From Aphrocallistes beatrix (lineage: Eukaryota; Porifera; Hexactinellida; Sceptrulophora; Aphrocallistidae), in assembly GCA_963281255.1 (NCBI GenBank), contig OY725503.1, forward strand, positions 3,162,001 to 3,226,000: 64,000 bases of DNA, in the 5' to 3' direction. The position numbers were made by a program, and so were the translations under genes. A model generated the notes under the pieces. The model made no database searches and was not told the DNA's origin. It saw only the letters and a list, made by a program, of their open reading frames with translations. Below, piece by piece: positions 1-10,986 of this stretch (its first letter is position 1; every line of letters begins with the position of its first letter).

Positions 1-134
1 ACACAATTTGATGGCACGCGACACAATTTACTATGGTAGAACCCCATATGGACCATGGATTAAGTATATGTTTCATTCATGGTCCATATGGGGTTCTACC
101 ATAGTAAATTGTGTCGCGTGCCATCAAATTGTGT
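1..134. repeat. Long inverted repeat (hairpin) at the window edge
   Basis: Positions 1-57 are the reverse complement of 78-134, separated by a 20-base loop. The arms look perfect. The left arm starts at base 1, so the structure may extend outside the window. It is probably the end or core of a foldback MITE. No coding potential is apparent. Confidence 0.85.
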
Positions 135-547
135 CATGTTCCACAATTTTGTGGCGGTGGTTATCAGGTTGCGATGAAACCGATTGAACCACAAGGCCAT
201 TTGAGTAAGCGAAACAAAATCTCAGAATACTACGATATATCTCAAAATACCACGCAACAGTACTCACATATTTTTTTCTATTTGTATTGTATGTCCTGAA
301 TAATGAGACGAATAAACATATTATTTAATAAGCATTCAGGTCATGAAGCACAATACACTATTTAGAGCAGGGAAAACATACAAGTATCACTCTCAAATGG
401 AAAGTCATTGTCTAAATTAGAACTATGTAAATGATCGCATCATGATCACAGGTTGGTGTTGCCTCAGAATACCACGCAAGTTGAATATCCATGGTTAATT
501 TCCCTTTTTATTACCAATTTTCTAAGATTAATTCCTTCCTGAATTAG

Positions 548-740
548 GAATTTCAAGAATTTCACCGAAAATTAGCAGTCGATGATCGTAGGACTGCTGC
601 CTACCATCCACAGAGCAATGGGCTTGTTGAAGCTCATAACAAAATAATCAAAACGTAAGTATAACATGCTACCAGTAAAGAACAACTAGATCTCATTACT
701 ATTTAGTTCCTCATTCATTAGAAACTACACAGAATGGTTA
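548..740 (+). pseudogene. Integrase-like (rve) gene fragment: one exon, a 52-base intron and part of the next exon
   Basis: After a splice acceptor (TTAG, ending at 547), frame 548-654 reads EFQEFHRKLAV, then AAYHPQSNGLVEAHNKIIK. This is the signature around the third catalytic acidic residue (Glu) of retroviral-type integrases, as in Ty3/gypsy or Ginger elements. A consensus donor GTAAGT follows at 655 and an ATTTAG acceptor ends at 706. Splicing these keeps the frame open (TSSFIRNYTEWL) up to the N gap at 741. Retroelement integrases normally lack introns, so this could be an intron-bearing Ginger-type DNA transposon or a domesticated integrase. The upstream integrase core (zinc finger, first two Asp) is not seen in 1-547. 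It may be a real partial gene rather than a pseudogene. Its continuation is hidden by the gap. Confidence 0.5.
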
Positions 741-940
741 NNNNNNNNNNNNNNNNNNNNNNNNNNNNNNNNNNNNNNNNNNNNNNNNNNNNNNNNNNNN
801 NNNNNNNNNNNNNNNNNNNNNNNNNNNNNNNNNNNNNNNNNNNNNNNNNNNNNNNNNNNNNNNNNNNNNNNNNNNNNNNNNNNNNNNNNNNNNNNNNNNN
901 NNNNNNNNNNNNNNNNNNNNNNNNNNNNNNNNNNNNNNNN
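741..940. other. Assembly gap (200 N)
   Basis: Exactly 200 Ns, the same size as the second gap. It is therefore a placeholder of unknown true length, and it interrupts the integrase-like fragment. Confidence 0.99.
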
Positions 941-1054
941 CTTCCTAAAAGAATAAACGTAACGTGCAGTCAATTGACACTTAAAATTCATCCTTACTAT
1001 TAAATTTGGATTAATGTTTGTATATACGTATATATGTATATATATATATATATA

Positions 1055-1646
1055 TAGGGTGTCTCAAAAGTTCTGCAACAACCAATTTTATTTTGTTAAT
1101 TTGACTAAGATCACTTGATTGTATTCCAAATTAGCCTCCATGAATGAAATCTAGCACCCTTCTAGCATAGAAATATGCTCAACTCATTACGCAAAAAACA
1201 TTTCTTATAGAATTTTAAATAATTACATACCAATTACTCCAAAATTTGGAGCTCAAAAGTGTTAAGTTTGAAGATCACTATTTTTCTGATGAAATATCAC
1301 TTTAATAACTTCTATATTCTGTAATTGATTCATAATACTAAAATAATATTATTACTTTTGATTTATGTAACGGAAATCTTCTATAAGAACGCGAGTATTT
1401 TAAGTATAGACGTCAAATGTACCATAGGTATGAGTTTTTTATTGAGATAAAAAATATTCTTTACTAGACAATGATATATATGATCCAGCATTGCAAATAA
1501 ATTGAGAAAAGCAGGCAATTGGAATGCAAACTAATTAAGATAATCCTCCCTATTTTTTGATTAAAAAGAGATACCGGATATTCGATCTATTTATCTATGT
1601 ATAATGCATCAGCAACATTTGTTGCAGAACTTTGAGACACCCTGTA
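1055..1646. mobile_element. Mariner-type MITE
   Basis: The left end AGGGTGTCTCAAAAGTTCTG mirrors the right end ...CAGAACTTTGAGACACCCTG. The element sits in TA-rich sequence compatible with TA target duplication. There is no ORF. The terminal sequence (CAGGGTGTCxCAAAAG type) is typical of mariner/Tc1-derived MITEs. A partial relative of the inner end lies near 4490-4510. Confidence 0.75.
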
Positions 1647-1720
1647 TATATATGTAGTCATCATTACTCATCAAAAGTTGAAAACTCGACAATTGTTTGT
1701 GTATGTGTGTTTGTATATAC

Positions 1721-2548
1721 CAGCGGTGTGCAACCTGGGGCCCCGCGGGCCATTTGGGACCCACGAGACTAAATTTGATGGCCCGCGACTCTTCCAAAAC
1801 ACTCTATTATGGGGCCTGCGTGTTAGCGATTGTAATACAAAATGGGCCCGCCTAATTTTGGTGTGAAATTGATGCTGAATATCAATATATTTATACTATT
1901 ACTATCAATATATATACGACTATCAATATATATACTATTAACTCGATTAATGTTTATATATGTGTGTATATATATACAGTCGACTCCGCTTAATAGGGTC
2001 ACATCGGTCAGAGGACATTTTGACCCGATTAAGCGGAGAACTGCCAGTCACAGAAAGCTGATTTTTGGAATGCGGGAGTCTTTTGACTATGGCTCCACTA
2101 AGTTCTGAGCTGACGAAAATGTCGACTCATCATGGAATTATGACGTCATTGTCACCTTTTTTTTTAGTTAGAAATTTCAGTTTTTCGACCATAACTCAGC
2201 CGTTTTATAACAGTAGGACAGACATATTTAGAGATGTTATCCCCTTTATAATTAATCATTGTGACCCCAGGCGACCGAAGGGAGGCCTCCGGCGTACATA
2301 AAGTGTCGGCAAGCCGCGCAGCGCAAGCAGGCGAATAATCATTATATAATCATTCAATTTATTTTACTTATTTTTGCTTTTTAAGTATAATTTTAGTTAT
2401 TACATTGCTTCCATATAGGTTTCTAATGTCAGTTCTTGCTACGGGCATGGTGATGTGACCGTAACAAGAACTGACAGATTTGGGGCCTGCGAGACCCCTG
2501 GTGGGCCCCAATTCTGGCCCACTTAAGGATTAAGGTTGCCCGCCACTG
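1721..2548. mobile_element. hAT-type MITE with perfect 8-bp target duplication
   Basis: The ends CAGCGGTGTGCAACC and GGTTGCCCGCCACTG are inverted relative to each other and match the CAGxGGT...CAACC ends common in hAT families. GTATATAC flanks both sides (1713-1720 and 2549-2556), giving a perfect 8-bp duplication as expected of hAT. The interior carries a nested copy of the bZIP-motif repeat (about 2041-2332) and a partial pogo-like end (about 1979-2040). Confidence 0.88.
2041..2332. repeat. bZIP-motif repeat family, truncated copy nested in the hAT MITE
   Basis: Shares the family blocks ACAGAAAGCTGATTTTTGG, CATCATGGAATTATGACGTC and GACCCCAGGCGACCGAAGGG with the fuller copies at 13300-13842 and 23129-23668. 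It ends in the GC-rich tract AAGCCGCGCAGCGCAAGC. Confidence 0.8.
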
Positions 2549-2558
2549 GTATATACGA

Positions 2559-2748
2559 ACAGTAGAACTCGGTTAGTACGTACTCGGATAATACGTTCTT
2601 CGGTTTAGTACGTACTTATTTCTCAGAACCAAAATCCATCTATAATATAGATTTCTATGTAGTACAAACTTGGCTAGTACGTACTTACGGATAGTACGTG
2701 ATAATAATTCCTTCCCGAAGGGGTATCTCTTATCCGAGTTCTACTGTA
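2559..2748. mobile_element. Small pogo-like MITE
   Basis: The ends ACAGTAGAACTCGG and CCGAGTTCTACTGTA are inverted. The interior repeats AGTACGTACT. A truncated relative starts at about 4115 (ACAGTAGAACTCGGTTAGTA) without a matching right end. Confidence 0.75.
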
Positions 2749-2757
2749 TATGTATCT

Positions 2758-3222
2758 GTAACGAAATGATTGAAGAAACTACCTGGCACAGAAAGCTGAT
2801 TTTTGGCATGTGGGAGTCTTTTGGCGATGGCTCCACTAAGTTCTGACCTCAGACGAAAATGTCGACTCATCATCAAATTATGACGTCATTGTCACTTTAT
2901 TTATAATTAGAAATTCAGTTTTTCGAGTATAACTCGGTCATTTTAGGTGATAGAAGGCTGAAATTTTAAAATAATGTATATATTAATATTTTAAACATAT
3001 GATAGAACAATCATCAAAAAATGATGACTCATCACTCTGTTGTGACGTCATCATTACGCATCAAATTAACAAATCGACAAATTTTGTGATTTTTGAGTGA
3101 TATCGATTATAACAGTAAATCAGATGGAAGTACAAAAATTTAGATATGTTATCTACTTTAATCAATGTGAGCATAGGCGCCCAAAGGCCAGCCGCGGAGC
3201 GAAAGCAAGCGAAGCGCGCTTG
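2758..3222. repeat. bZIP-motif repeat family, near-complete diverged copy
   Basis: Begins GTAACGAAATGATTGAAGAA and runs through the TGACGTCA-containing blocks to GCGAAGCGCGCTTGTTG, in the same order as the copy at 23129-23668. No ORF. Confidence 0.8.
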
Positions 3223-3239
3223 TTGTATAGGAAAGGTGT

Positions 3240-4555
3240 GAAAAATGTTTTTCAATTTTTTAGAGGTGTGAAAAATTCGTTTTGATCTTCCAATTTAATC
3301 GTAGACTCATCATTTGACAACCACATGCCAATTTTCATATATTTACGACTTGCCAACTCTTCAATCAATTCAGATAAACATCCAAACAAACGAAAACAAA
3401 AATCTAGCATATTAATATATAAGATTTTCACGATATCCACTGTCCTATTTCCGGATGTAGGTAACTATTCCTCAGATCATGTAAATTGGAAACCTGTTCC
3501 AGTAGTCAGACGAGATTTTATATTTGAACAACTTGATGATTTTGAGTACAGTTGGGATGGGACAGGACATCTCATTCAAGAAAGCATTGAGATTGGAGCG
3601 GGCCCCGGGGGGTTAATCCTCTTCGATCCTGTTGCTAGTTCACACTTTTGAAAATTTAAAAAAGTGTGAGTTTTGTAAAGCCTGCCTCCTGTGACAATGA
3701 ATGTAAGCTACAAAAATAGCTTGGAAACCACGAAAGAATTTACTTCTCGAAGATTGTGCCTGGTGAAGTCATAGCAATTGATGATAAAATTTCTATGAGA
3801 AGATGAATACGATATCTTGTATATTTCAATTGTCTACAGGTTGATAAGAAGGTAAAGGTCTTAGTAAAGCATGTTTGCAAGGTCTCTAACACTTGGAATA
3901 TAGTTAAAGGACTCATTACCAAATTTCACTAGAGTCTTGCCACCAATTTTTCTAATAGAAATGAGCTCCAAGCATTATTCAGAAGACTTTTCTTATAAAA
4001 TTTTAAAATTATATGACTAAGGACTCCAAAATTGGGATTCAAAAAGTTTGTTGTGACATTTTATCTTGATTACATTCATATACAGTTTCTAATATTCTGT
4101 AATTAATTCATAATACAGTAGAACTCGGTTAGTACGCACTCGGGATACAACGTACTTCGGCTTAGTACGTACTCATTTCTCTGAACCAGAATTCATTTAT
4201 TATATAGATTCCTATGTAATATCAACTACGGATAGTACGTACTTTTTCCATATTATAATAAAAGAAACTTTTCATTTTATGGCCGCCATTAAATGTACTT
4301 GGGATCTGAGATTTTTTATCAACAAAAAAATTTTAAAACACGAAAAATATCTGATCCATCATAGAAAGTAAATTCAGAAATACAGGCCATTAGAATACAA
4401 AAAATTAAGATAATATTCCTTATTTCTAAATAAAAAGAGATATTGGATGTTAGATCTAATTGTCTAAGTACAATTCATTAACAAAATTTGGTTGCAGAAC
4501 TTTTCATGAGTTTCTGTAGAAGACGAGAATTTTCGTTTTAGTTCGCCTCTTCATT
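3240..4555. other. Gene-free stretch with dispersed-repeat fragments
   Basis: Positions 3260-3430 match the family seen at 24430-24590 and 63390-63570 (AGGTGTGAAAA...GATCTTCxAA...AATATATAAGAT). Positions 3440-3500 match part of 26025-26110 (CGGATGTAG...CAGATC). A 108-codon frame at 3325-3651 spans this repeat and shows no recognisable domain. A truncated pogo-like end lies at 4115-4260. I see no gene. Confidence 0.5.
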
Positions 4556-4747
4556 TTGGGAATGAAATCCCTGGATGTTATTTTTTTTAAAATTTTAATG
4601 ACTAAATTAGCATGAATCAATAGACAGTTAAAATTTCGAAATTCGCGATCCAGGGAATTTCTTGGATTTTAAATAAAGGTCGAATATATGTAATTAAAGA
4701 TTTCGAAATGGACAAGTAAACTATTTAAAGAAAGGTACATTATATCT

Positions 4748-5026
4748 AAGTTGACTAATTCACGAATTATGAATTATTCGATTAATTCTTAATTCATCAA
4801 GCCTGAAAATAATTATTCAAAATTGAAGTTTTTTACAAGAAAATATCATAAATTATATGAATGAATTTTCGAATAATTCATAATTCAGGATTCTGAATTA
4901 TTCGAATAATTCATATTTCAGGAATTATGATTATTCGAATTATTCATTAATTCATGCTTGAATTATGAATTATTCAAATAATTCATAATTCTTTGCCATT
5001 TTCTATGAATTAGTCAACTTAGCATC
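4748..5026. mobile_element. AT-rich palindromic MITE (nested)
   Basis: The ends TAAGTTGACTAATTCA and TGAATTAGTCAACTTA are inverted repeats. The interior is many reversed runs of GAATTATTCGAATAATTC, strongly self-complementary. It is absent from the related outer element at 28205-28688. Confidence 0.75.
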
Positions 5027-5067
5027 ATATTAAATGTTACCTTACGCGTTCGAAATTCGTGAGTCCA

Positions 5068-5423
5068 GGCAAGGCTGGATTCGGTTAACCGGCTAACCGC
5101 CGTCAATCACGGTTAAGAAAATCTTGAATCGGTTAGCCGATCTGCTTTATTTTCTAAATATTAAGACTAATTTCATTGCTTTTCGATGGAGATTCATGAA
5201 TATTACTTCTAAAATTTTGATAATACAATATTATTTCTATTTTTCTAACCAAATAGTATATTTCGAGACCACTGAAAATTTTAAAATTTTCAATATCAGG
5301 TTAAATATTAGTCGACAAATCCATATTTATACTAATTAATAGACATCGGTTAACCGGTTAACCGCCCTGGAGGAAACCAAAATAACCGACCCCGAACATC
5401 GGTTAACCAACCCCAGCCCTGGT
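5068..5423. mobile_element. hAT-like MITE (nested)
   Basis: The ends CAAGGCTGGATTCGGTTAACC and GGTTAACCAACCCCAGCCCTG are inverted. GTCCAGG occurs on both flanks and is probably the target duplication (7 bases seen, 8 expected). The related outer element at 28205 is uninterrupted here, confirming insertion. Confidence 0.7.
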
Positions 5424-5605
5424 CCAGGAAATTTTCCAGGATCCCTAAAGACTCGCTAAATAATGAGGAACATAAAATTACTCAATAAACTATATTACAT
5501 TAATGGAAATTATTATAGGATAGTTAAAAGCTCTCAAAATTCCTGGATTTTTCATTAAATCCCTGGATCCCTGGATCATAAGTCATTTCCCTGGAGGGTT
5601 GGTAA

Positions 5606-6770
5606 GTATGCCTCTTTCTAATTTAGTGTATTGAATTTTAAAAGAATTAATAATGAGATAAATTGGATAGAAATTATTGATCCATAGAGGGCTATAGAAT
5701 AGCTGAGATCGATATTTCAGCGTCTAAGATTTGAAAATTTTCTGGGGACACCCCCCAGACCCCCTTATTTGCTCGCTTCGCTCGCTCAGGACCCCCAATC
5801 CAAATCCTGGCTACACGACTGATTTTCCAATAAATAACGTCTTCTAAGAAGAATGGAATGACCCTAGGCGGCATGAAAATTTTGTGTGTAATTTACATGT
5901 TATGAGAAACTAGTAATAATAAAATCTTGTTACAGTCGAAATCGTTTTTTTTTGTTCATTTGATTACACATCCTAGGCGACAAAAAGCGATAGACAAAAA
6001 TATCCAAATATTTTATAATGGAATTACATGTATAAACAATTTATACTACCAAGATTGGATGACAAAAAAAAACACGATAAGACAAAAAAAATGTCAGTCG
6101 ACAGACTGATATTTCAGCCAATCAAATTTCAAGTTTAGTGTGATTCTAACTTGTTTATGTGCAATAAGTGAGGGTTAATCTCAATTGGTCAATAAAATCA
6201 AAGCCAATTGTGATATTAAAACACTGCAATTTCATTGGTCAGCAGAGTTATGTTTCGTCATCGTTGAGGCAAGGTGTGAAAATACCGTTACATTAGGCTA
6301 GAGAGTGATTCTAACTTGTACATGTTCATTGAGTTATGTCTAATCTCTATTAATCGATAAAATCAAAGCCATTGTAGTTGTAAATCCCTCGATTCTGATT
6401 GGCTAATACATTTTGGCACTTTTTGTGGAAAGGTGTGAAAATATTTCAGAATTTGGACCCAGGTTCAAATCTCCACCATATAAGGAATATATGCCCCAAA
6501 TTTGGATAAATTTGGTCCAATAGAATTTCTAGGAGCGAGCAGACGTAAGTACATACAGATGGACGGACGTTCGACACCGATCATGACATAAGGCATCTCT
6601 TATGCTAGGAGCTGCACTAAGAACCCGATTTCGACTGTAGTTGTAAACATTCTAAATCTATACATACAATACCCTCTCTTAACACATTATAAACCCATGT
6701 TTACTCAATCAAATATTAAAATGAAACCATAGTGAGAACTTAATATAATTGATTCAAAACCTATCTAATG
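5606..6770. other. Gene-free stretch downstream of Nup85, with a local tandem duplication
   Basis: No gene is recognised. Two diverged repeats of about 165 bases lie head to tail at about 6139-6285 and 6303-6445. Both start GTGATTCTAACTTGT and end AAGGTGTGAAAATA, and both contain AAAATCAAAGCCA and ATTGG-type boxes. Positions 5740-5800 include CGAGCGAGCAAAT-type GC-rich sequence also seen at 10585-10610. Confidence 0.5.
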
Positions 6771-8720
6771 TTAATCAAGTTCGGAGAAGAGGTGCCTCGA
6801 AAGGTTGCGAGTAAGCGACATACGCAGAACATTAAATTTGGTGTCTAGAGATTCGGAATAAAGATCGCTAGAAAAGGTATCATAGAGAAGGTTTCTAGGA
6901 TTTACATAGGACGAAGTAATATCCTGCAGGTACCTCATCAGATCGTACGTGTCTTCTTCTGTAAATAAATATTCATCTAATTCGAGTAGCGGTAATGCAT
7001 CGAATAATAAAGTAATGTAGAATGCTTTCGGTGCGAGTCCGGAGCGTAAAATATTCATCAAAAGTTTAGCAGAACTCCAAACATCTCCAGAAGCATAGAG
7101 AGAATGAAAATCTGAATATTTCCCGATAAAAGTAATCTCTTCACTCTGGAATATGTCTGCCCCGATCTTATCCAAATTACAGAGATCTTCAATAGACCCG
7201 TTTTGCATATACTCCCATATGTACTTCTGTACGACATACCGACTGAATATGTTGTCTCCGGAGAGTAAACACCAGTTGAACGCTTTAGGCAGTTTTCTCT
7301 CTCTCAAGCATAGTCGGGCCTGAACCTTACAGATAGTGGAGAGGGTAGATCTCTGATTGTAGCGTTCACAGATCTCAACCACTGAAGTTATCTTATCTTC
7401 ATCAAAGCTAGCCCCAATTCTCTCCAGGAAAGTGGCCAAAGTCCTTTCTCCCAATTGCGGACAAGCGAGCATGAGATAGTCAGCTCCGTAGACCCAGAAT
7501 TCAGGATGCGACATGAGAGAATTTGCGTACCCTAGCACCAGGAACTCATTTAAATTGATGTTTTCATCCCTGCTGGAGGGGTAGACTGGATGTGCTAGAT
7601 CCTGGTACCCTGCCATGGTCAAAAGGTCGGAAAGATGTGCAACTATGCACCAGTTAGGCTCCAAATCACAGAGTTGTTGGAAGAAATCAAGCAGAGAGCT
7701 GGTGAAGAGATTGAGTATAATTTTATCTATGATATTGGAGGCATTGAAGAATACGTAGGCATGACGTACTCGCTCCATTAGCTCCGTTGAAAACGCTTCT
7801 GCAAAAGGATTACAGTACAAGAGCAATCCAACCAACATGTCTATCCATCGAGGACAAGCAATCAGAGGAATGGAATCGAATGCGTCTCTATCTCCGTTTA
7901 GTAATTTCCCTATTTCTTCTATTTCCCTTAGAGATTGCAATTCCCCGCAATTAACCGACTCACTGATCAGCTGCTTCCAAGAAACCCATTTCATATACAT
8001 TTCATTGAGAGAGACATTCTCCGCATACAACGGGAATGACTTAAGGAGTTCGGATAGAGTCTTGATGCAGAGTATATCCTGTTTTCCGTACATGCCCTTA
8101 CCATCTTGTTCTAGCAACGGAGCAAGTAGATTCACACAGTCGTATATCCGACCTTGAAGGATTAGAGCGTAAACTGCATTCCAGAATTCATCACGTTGTT
8201 CAGTTCTTGCAGCAGTTTCCAACAATCTGTTAGCATGATCGCCATGAGATTGAATCCAATGAGCTAATTGGAGAGATATCATTTGATGCTTGATTGGAGT
8301 GTCTGATCTCTTACTGGGGGGAGTGAGGTAGAGGATTTCTGACAGGTGCCAGATCAACTCTTGCATCGCAAATGCATCACTTGAATATTCTTGACATGTC
8401 TTCTCAATCGCAGCTCGATACTTGAGGCTGTACTCTATGAGAATATTGTGTTTTGTAACTGTAGCCTTCTTATCCGCTGATTCCAGTAATGAATTCAATT
8501 CGCAGTGCATCTCATTAAATATAACGTGAAACAACTTATACCTATAGCCATCAGGTCCTGTTGGCTGTAAATCTGGAGGAGAGAGATAGGTTATCTGAGA
8601 CCTGTCAGATCCTTGGTGAGTATAGAGAAGAAAGGTGTCAAACGGTCCAGGAGTGCATCTAATAACGTTGTGTTGCTTCACACTTCTCAGAGGGATGATT
8701 GGATGAGAAAGGTGACTCAT
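6771..8720 (-). CDS. NUP85: Nucleoporin Nup85 (NPC Y-complex scaffold subunit)
   Basis: Encodes 649 residues from the ATG at 8718-8720; the frame is open three codons further to a TTG. Human Nup85 is about 656 residues, so this is full length in a single exon. I recognise the family by the C-terminal half: SHPEFWVYGADYL (about residue 403), ICERYNQRSTLSTICKV, FIGKYSDFHSLYASG (about 533), APKAFYITLLFDALPLLE (about 560), a TYDLMRYLQDLTS-like block and the closing LRMSLTRNLSRHLF. The protein is predicted to be an all-helical alpha-solenoid (ancestral coatomer element 1 fold). In the family it binds Seh1 by donating a blade and forms an arm of the Nup107-160 Y complex on both faces of the nuclear pore. 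No lesion is seen. It is the best-supported host gene here and lies outside the duplicated interval. Confidence 0.95.
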   Translation of the reverse strand: MSHLSHPIIPLRSVKQHNVIRCTPGPFDTFLLYTHQGSDRSQITYLSPPDLQPTGPDGYRYKLFHVIFNEMHCELNSLLESADKKATVTKHNILIEYSLKYRAAIEKTCQEYSSDAFAMQELIWHLSEILYLTPPSKRSDTPIKHQMISLQLAHWIQSHGDHANRLLETAARTEQRDEFWNAVYALILQGRIYDCVNLLAPLLEQDGKGMYGKQDILCIKTLSELLKSFPLYAENVSLNEMYMKWVSWKQLISESVNCGELQSLREIEEIGKLLNGDRDAFDSIPLIACPRWIDMLVGLLLYCNPFAEAFSTELMERVRHAYVFFNASNIIDKIILNLFTSSLLDFFQQLCDLEPNWCIVAHLSDLLTMAGYQDLAHPVYPSSRDENINLNEFLVLGYANSLMSHPEFWVYGADYLMLACPQLGERTLATFLERIGASFDEDKITSVVEICERYNQRSTLSTICKVQARLCLRERKLPKAFNWCLLSGDNIFSRYVVQKYIWEYMQNGSIEDLCNLDKIGADIFQSEEITFIGKYSDFHSLYASGDVWSSAKLLMNILRSGLAPKAFYITLLFDALPLLELDEYLFTEEDTYDLMRYLQDITSSYVNPRNLLYDTFSSDLYSESLDTKFNVLRMSLTRNLSRHLFSELD

Positions 8721-8936
8721 CTCAAACAATACTAAATGTAATGGAATAATAACATTTGAGACCTGATTCTAGATAGAAGAATTTTATTCTAAAATAGCTT
8801 TAATAATTAATACAGTCAGAAAGATTCGGTGAGAGAGATAGTATTGAATATTTTCATGAATATCAGAAAGTGAAAAAAATTATAATTTACACACAACGTA
8901 CGTACGTATATTTAGTGGGATATATACACTACCCGC

Positions 8937-9404
8937 ACAAAAGTATTTGCACACTTCATTATCTGTAGGGCATTTAATACTGAAATGGGTCTATTCATGA
9001 AGATTAAAAATCCGAAACAGTAAGTGATAACTAACCGGGTTTCAAATTCGAAATATTCGCATTCGAATTAGTTATTGCAGGATATTTCTAATCAATTATT
9101 AATTCCCAATGTTTTCAAATCATCAATCATTGTCACCTTGTGCCACGTATGTTCCTTTTTATCACTATACATGATGGTGATGTACTACTTCTTGTGCCAC
9201 AGGTTGATAATTTTAACTCATTGGGTTTAGCAATTTATTAGAAATCTTCAACTATTACTAATTCGAATGTGAAGATTTCGAATCTTAAATCAGACTCTTA
9301 ATAGCGCTTAGAGTTTGAATACTTTTCCCTTCATGAAAAGATCCAATTTAGTACTATTTGTATGGGGAATAATATAGTATACGAATACTTTTGTCCGGTT
9401 AGTG
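8937..9404. mobile_element. Tc1/mariner-type MITE
   Basis: The left end CACTACCCGCACAAAAGTAT and right end ATACTTTTGTCCGGTTAGTG are inverted, each flanked by TA. The interior has no ORF. The ACAAAAGTATTxG terminus is typical of Tc1-like MITEs. It sits about 200 bases upstream of the Nup85 start codon, so it may lie in that gene's promoter region. Confidence 0.75.
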
Positions 9405-9431
9405 TATATATATATATATATACGTACTTGT

Positions 9432-9532
9432 CATAGGCGCCAAGTTTTGGAAAATAGAATAAAACCTATAGCCTCTCCCAGGGTCCAGACCTGTGAGGCC
9501 CCCCCCCCAGGTACCCACACTTGGCGCCTATG
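9432..9532. repeat. Short inverted repeat (about 100 bp)
   Basis: CATAGGCGCCAAG at the left and CTTGGCGCCTATG at the right enclose a C-rich centre. A partial relative starts at about 10548 (CATAGGCGCCAAGTTTTGGA) and is followed by different sequence. Confidence 0.65.
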
Positions 9533-10985
9533 GTATTTGTAACATGGGCCAATTCTGAAATGATACGTTACCCCCCAAAATGGTCCTAGTTGCGCCTAGA
9601 TTAGATATATGAATATAATGAGTAGTGAATTTGATCAAACTTGTATATATTAATTTACTCACAACCACACTATCAGGTTTTTTCGTTCGAAGAGTTTTGT
9701 GATCTCGGAAAATGATCGAAAAGAGGGGATTGAGATTTGATGAAGAAGATTCATTTACAATCAGCTTTCGACATAAAAAAACCTTTCGAATAAATTTCCA
9801 CAACCAAATTTCAAATAAAAGCATTTCTGATCATTTTCCAATACGTGTATTACAAAACATTTCAAACAAATGGAGTGTCGAAACATCGATCACGTGAACA
9901 TTTGCTGGCGTGGATGGTTTGATAATTGATGTAGTTTAATAAGATATTTTAAGCGAATGGGAGACAGGGGGCACGGTCTCCCATTTAAAAAGGATGGGTG
10001 GAATTCAGGAGACCCAAAATCCACGGGCCAGCGGCCCATATATAAAAATATCCGATTAGAAAGATAAATGTTAAATATATAGTCATGAATCCATAATTTT
10101 TTAAATGATTTGTTTTACCATGGCCTACTATACATAATGCCTCACAGTAACCTGCGGATTTTGGCCTAGGGATGCGGTAGAAGACAGGCCCGGCTGAAGC
10201 AACTTTTTATTGGTCCGGTAAAAAGCAAATTTGCATATGAAAATAAGCCATAATGGCATAAAATTGGTCCGGCCAAAGCCGGACCTGTTCCGCCGGCCTA
10301 GGTACACTGAGGGTGTCAACCATAGGCGGCGCGTTCCAAATGAGGAGGCTATTTAATAATAATAATAATTTGAATAATATTATTGAATAATTTTATTCCT
10401 GAAAGTTAGAGAATATTCTTGAGACAATGGAACAATTGTTAAATAATTGAGTATATAAAAAGTATGTCATTATAGAAATAATTTGGAGAATACTTATATG
10501 GAAATAACAAGTTGTTAACAAGTTGTTAGTTTTTATATAAACCCAATCATAGGCGCCAAGTTTTGGAAAACAGAATAAAACCTGGGGGGGCCAAGAGCGA
10601 GCGAAACGAGCGACGGTAAGGGGGGTCTGGGAAATTTTTTTAAATCTTAGATGCTCAAATATTGATACACAGCTATTGTTGTTACCTAGGGAAAAGAAAA
10701 ATGTAATTGGGATATATATTTAGACTCAATTAACATAATTTTGGGGTTTAGTTTTAACCTATAAGTTTGTGTCCTGCCATACCACAGCTTCCTCCACTGC
10801 TCCATTCCCCAGCACCACGGCCCCCACAGGCTCCAAACCTGGGGGATTATTATCACCATATCTTCGATTAACTTAGTGGAAAGCCCCTCAGTTAGAAACC
10901 AATAAGATTAAATTTTGGGGAGGCTGAGCCTCACCAAGTCTCCATTACTCACCGCCCATGGTGTCAACATAGTTTAATTAAATCT
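9533..10985. other. Gene-free stretch between MITEs
   Basis: Frames of 60-98 codons exist on both strands at 9528-9897 but show no domain and overlap antisense. Positions 10120-10320 hold AATGCCTCACAGTA, the terminal motif of the palindromic element at 26343-27702, so a degenerate member may be here. No gene is recognised. Confidence 0.45.
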
Positions 10986-10986
10986 A

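Larger units (their letters stand above)
4556..5605. mobile_element. Composite MITE of the CCCTGGAT family with two nested MITEs
   Basis: The outer sequence (AATCCCTGGATGTTAT ... CCCTGGAGGGTTGGTAAGTA) matches the elements at 28205-28688 and 52731-53195. Two insertions interrupt it: an AT-rich inverted-repeat element at 4748-5026 and a hAT-like MITE at 5068-5423. The right end GGGTTGGTAAGTATG matches the family's inverted ends. Confidence 0.7.

Noticed and set aside
725..1003. Frames running through the N gap
   Set aside because: They exist only because N codons have no stops.
3325..3651. 108-codon plus-strand frame
   Set aside because: Crosses at least two dispersed-repeat fragments found elsewhere in the window, with no domain or conserved motif.
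6139..6445. Possible tRNA or small RNA genes in the 165-base tandem repeat
   Set aside because: No cloverleaf, no A/B box pair and no snRNA-like motif found; it reads as a local duplication.
9528..9897. 98-codon minus and 61-codon plus overlapping frames
   Set aside because: No recognisable motifs, no splice or start context, and each overlaps the other antisense.
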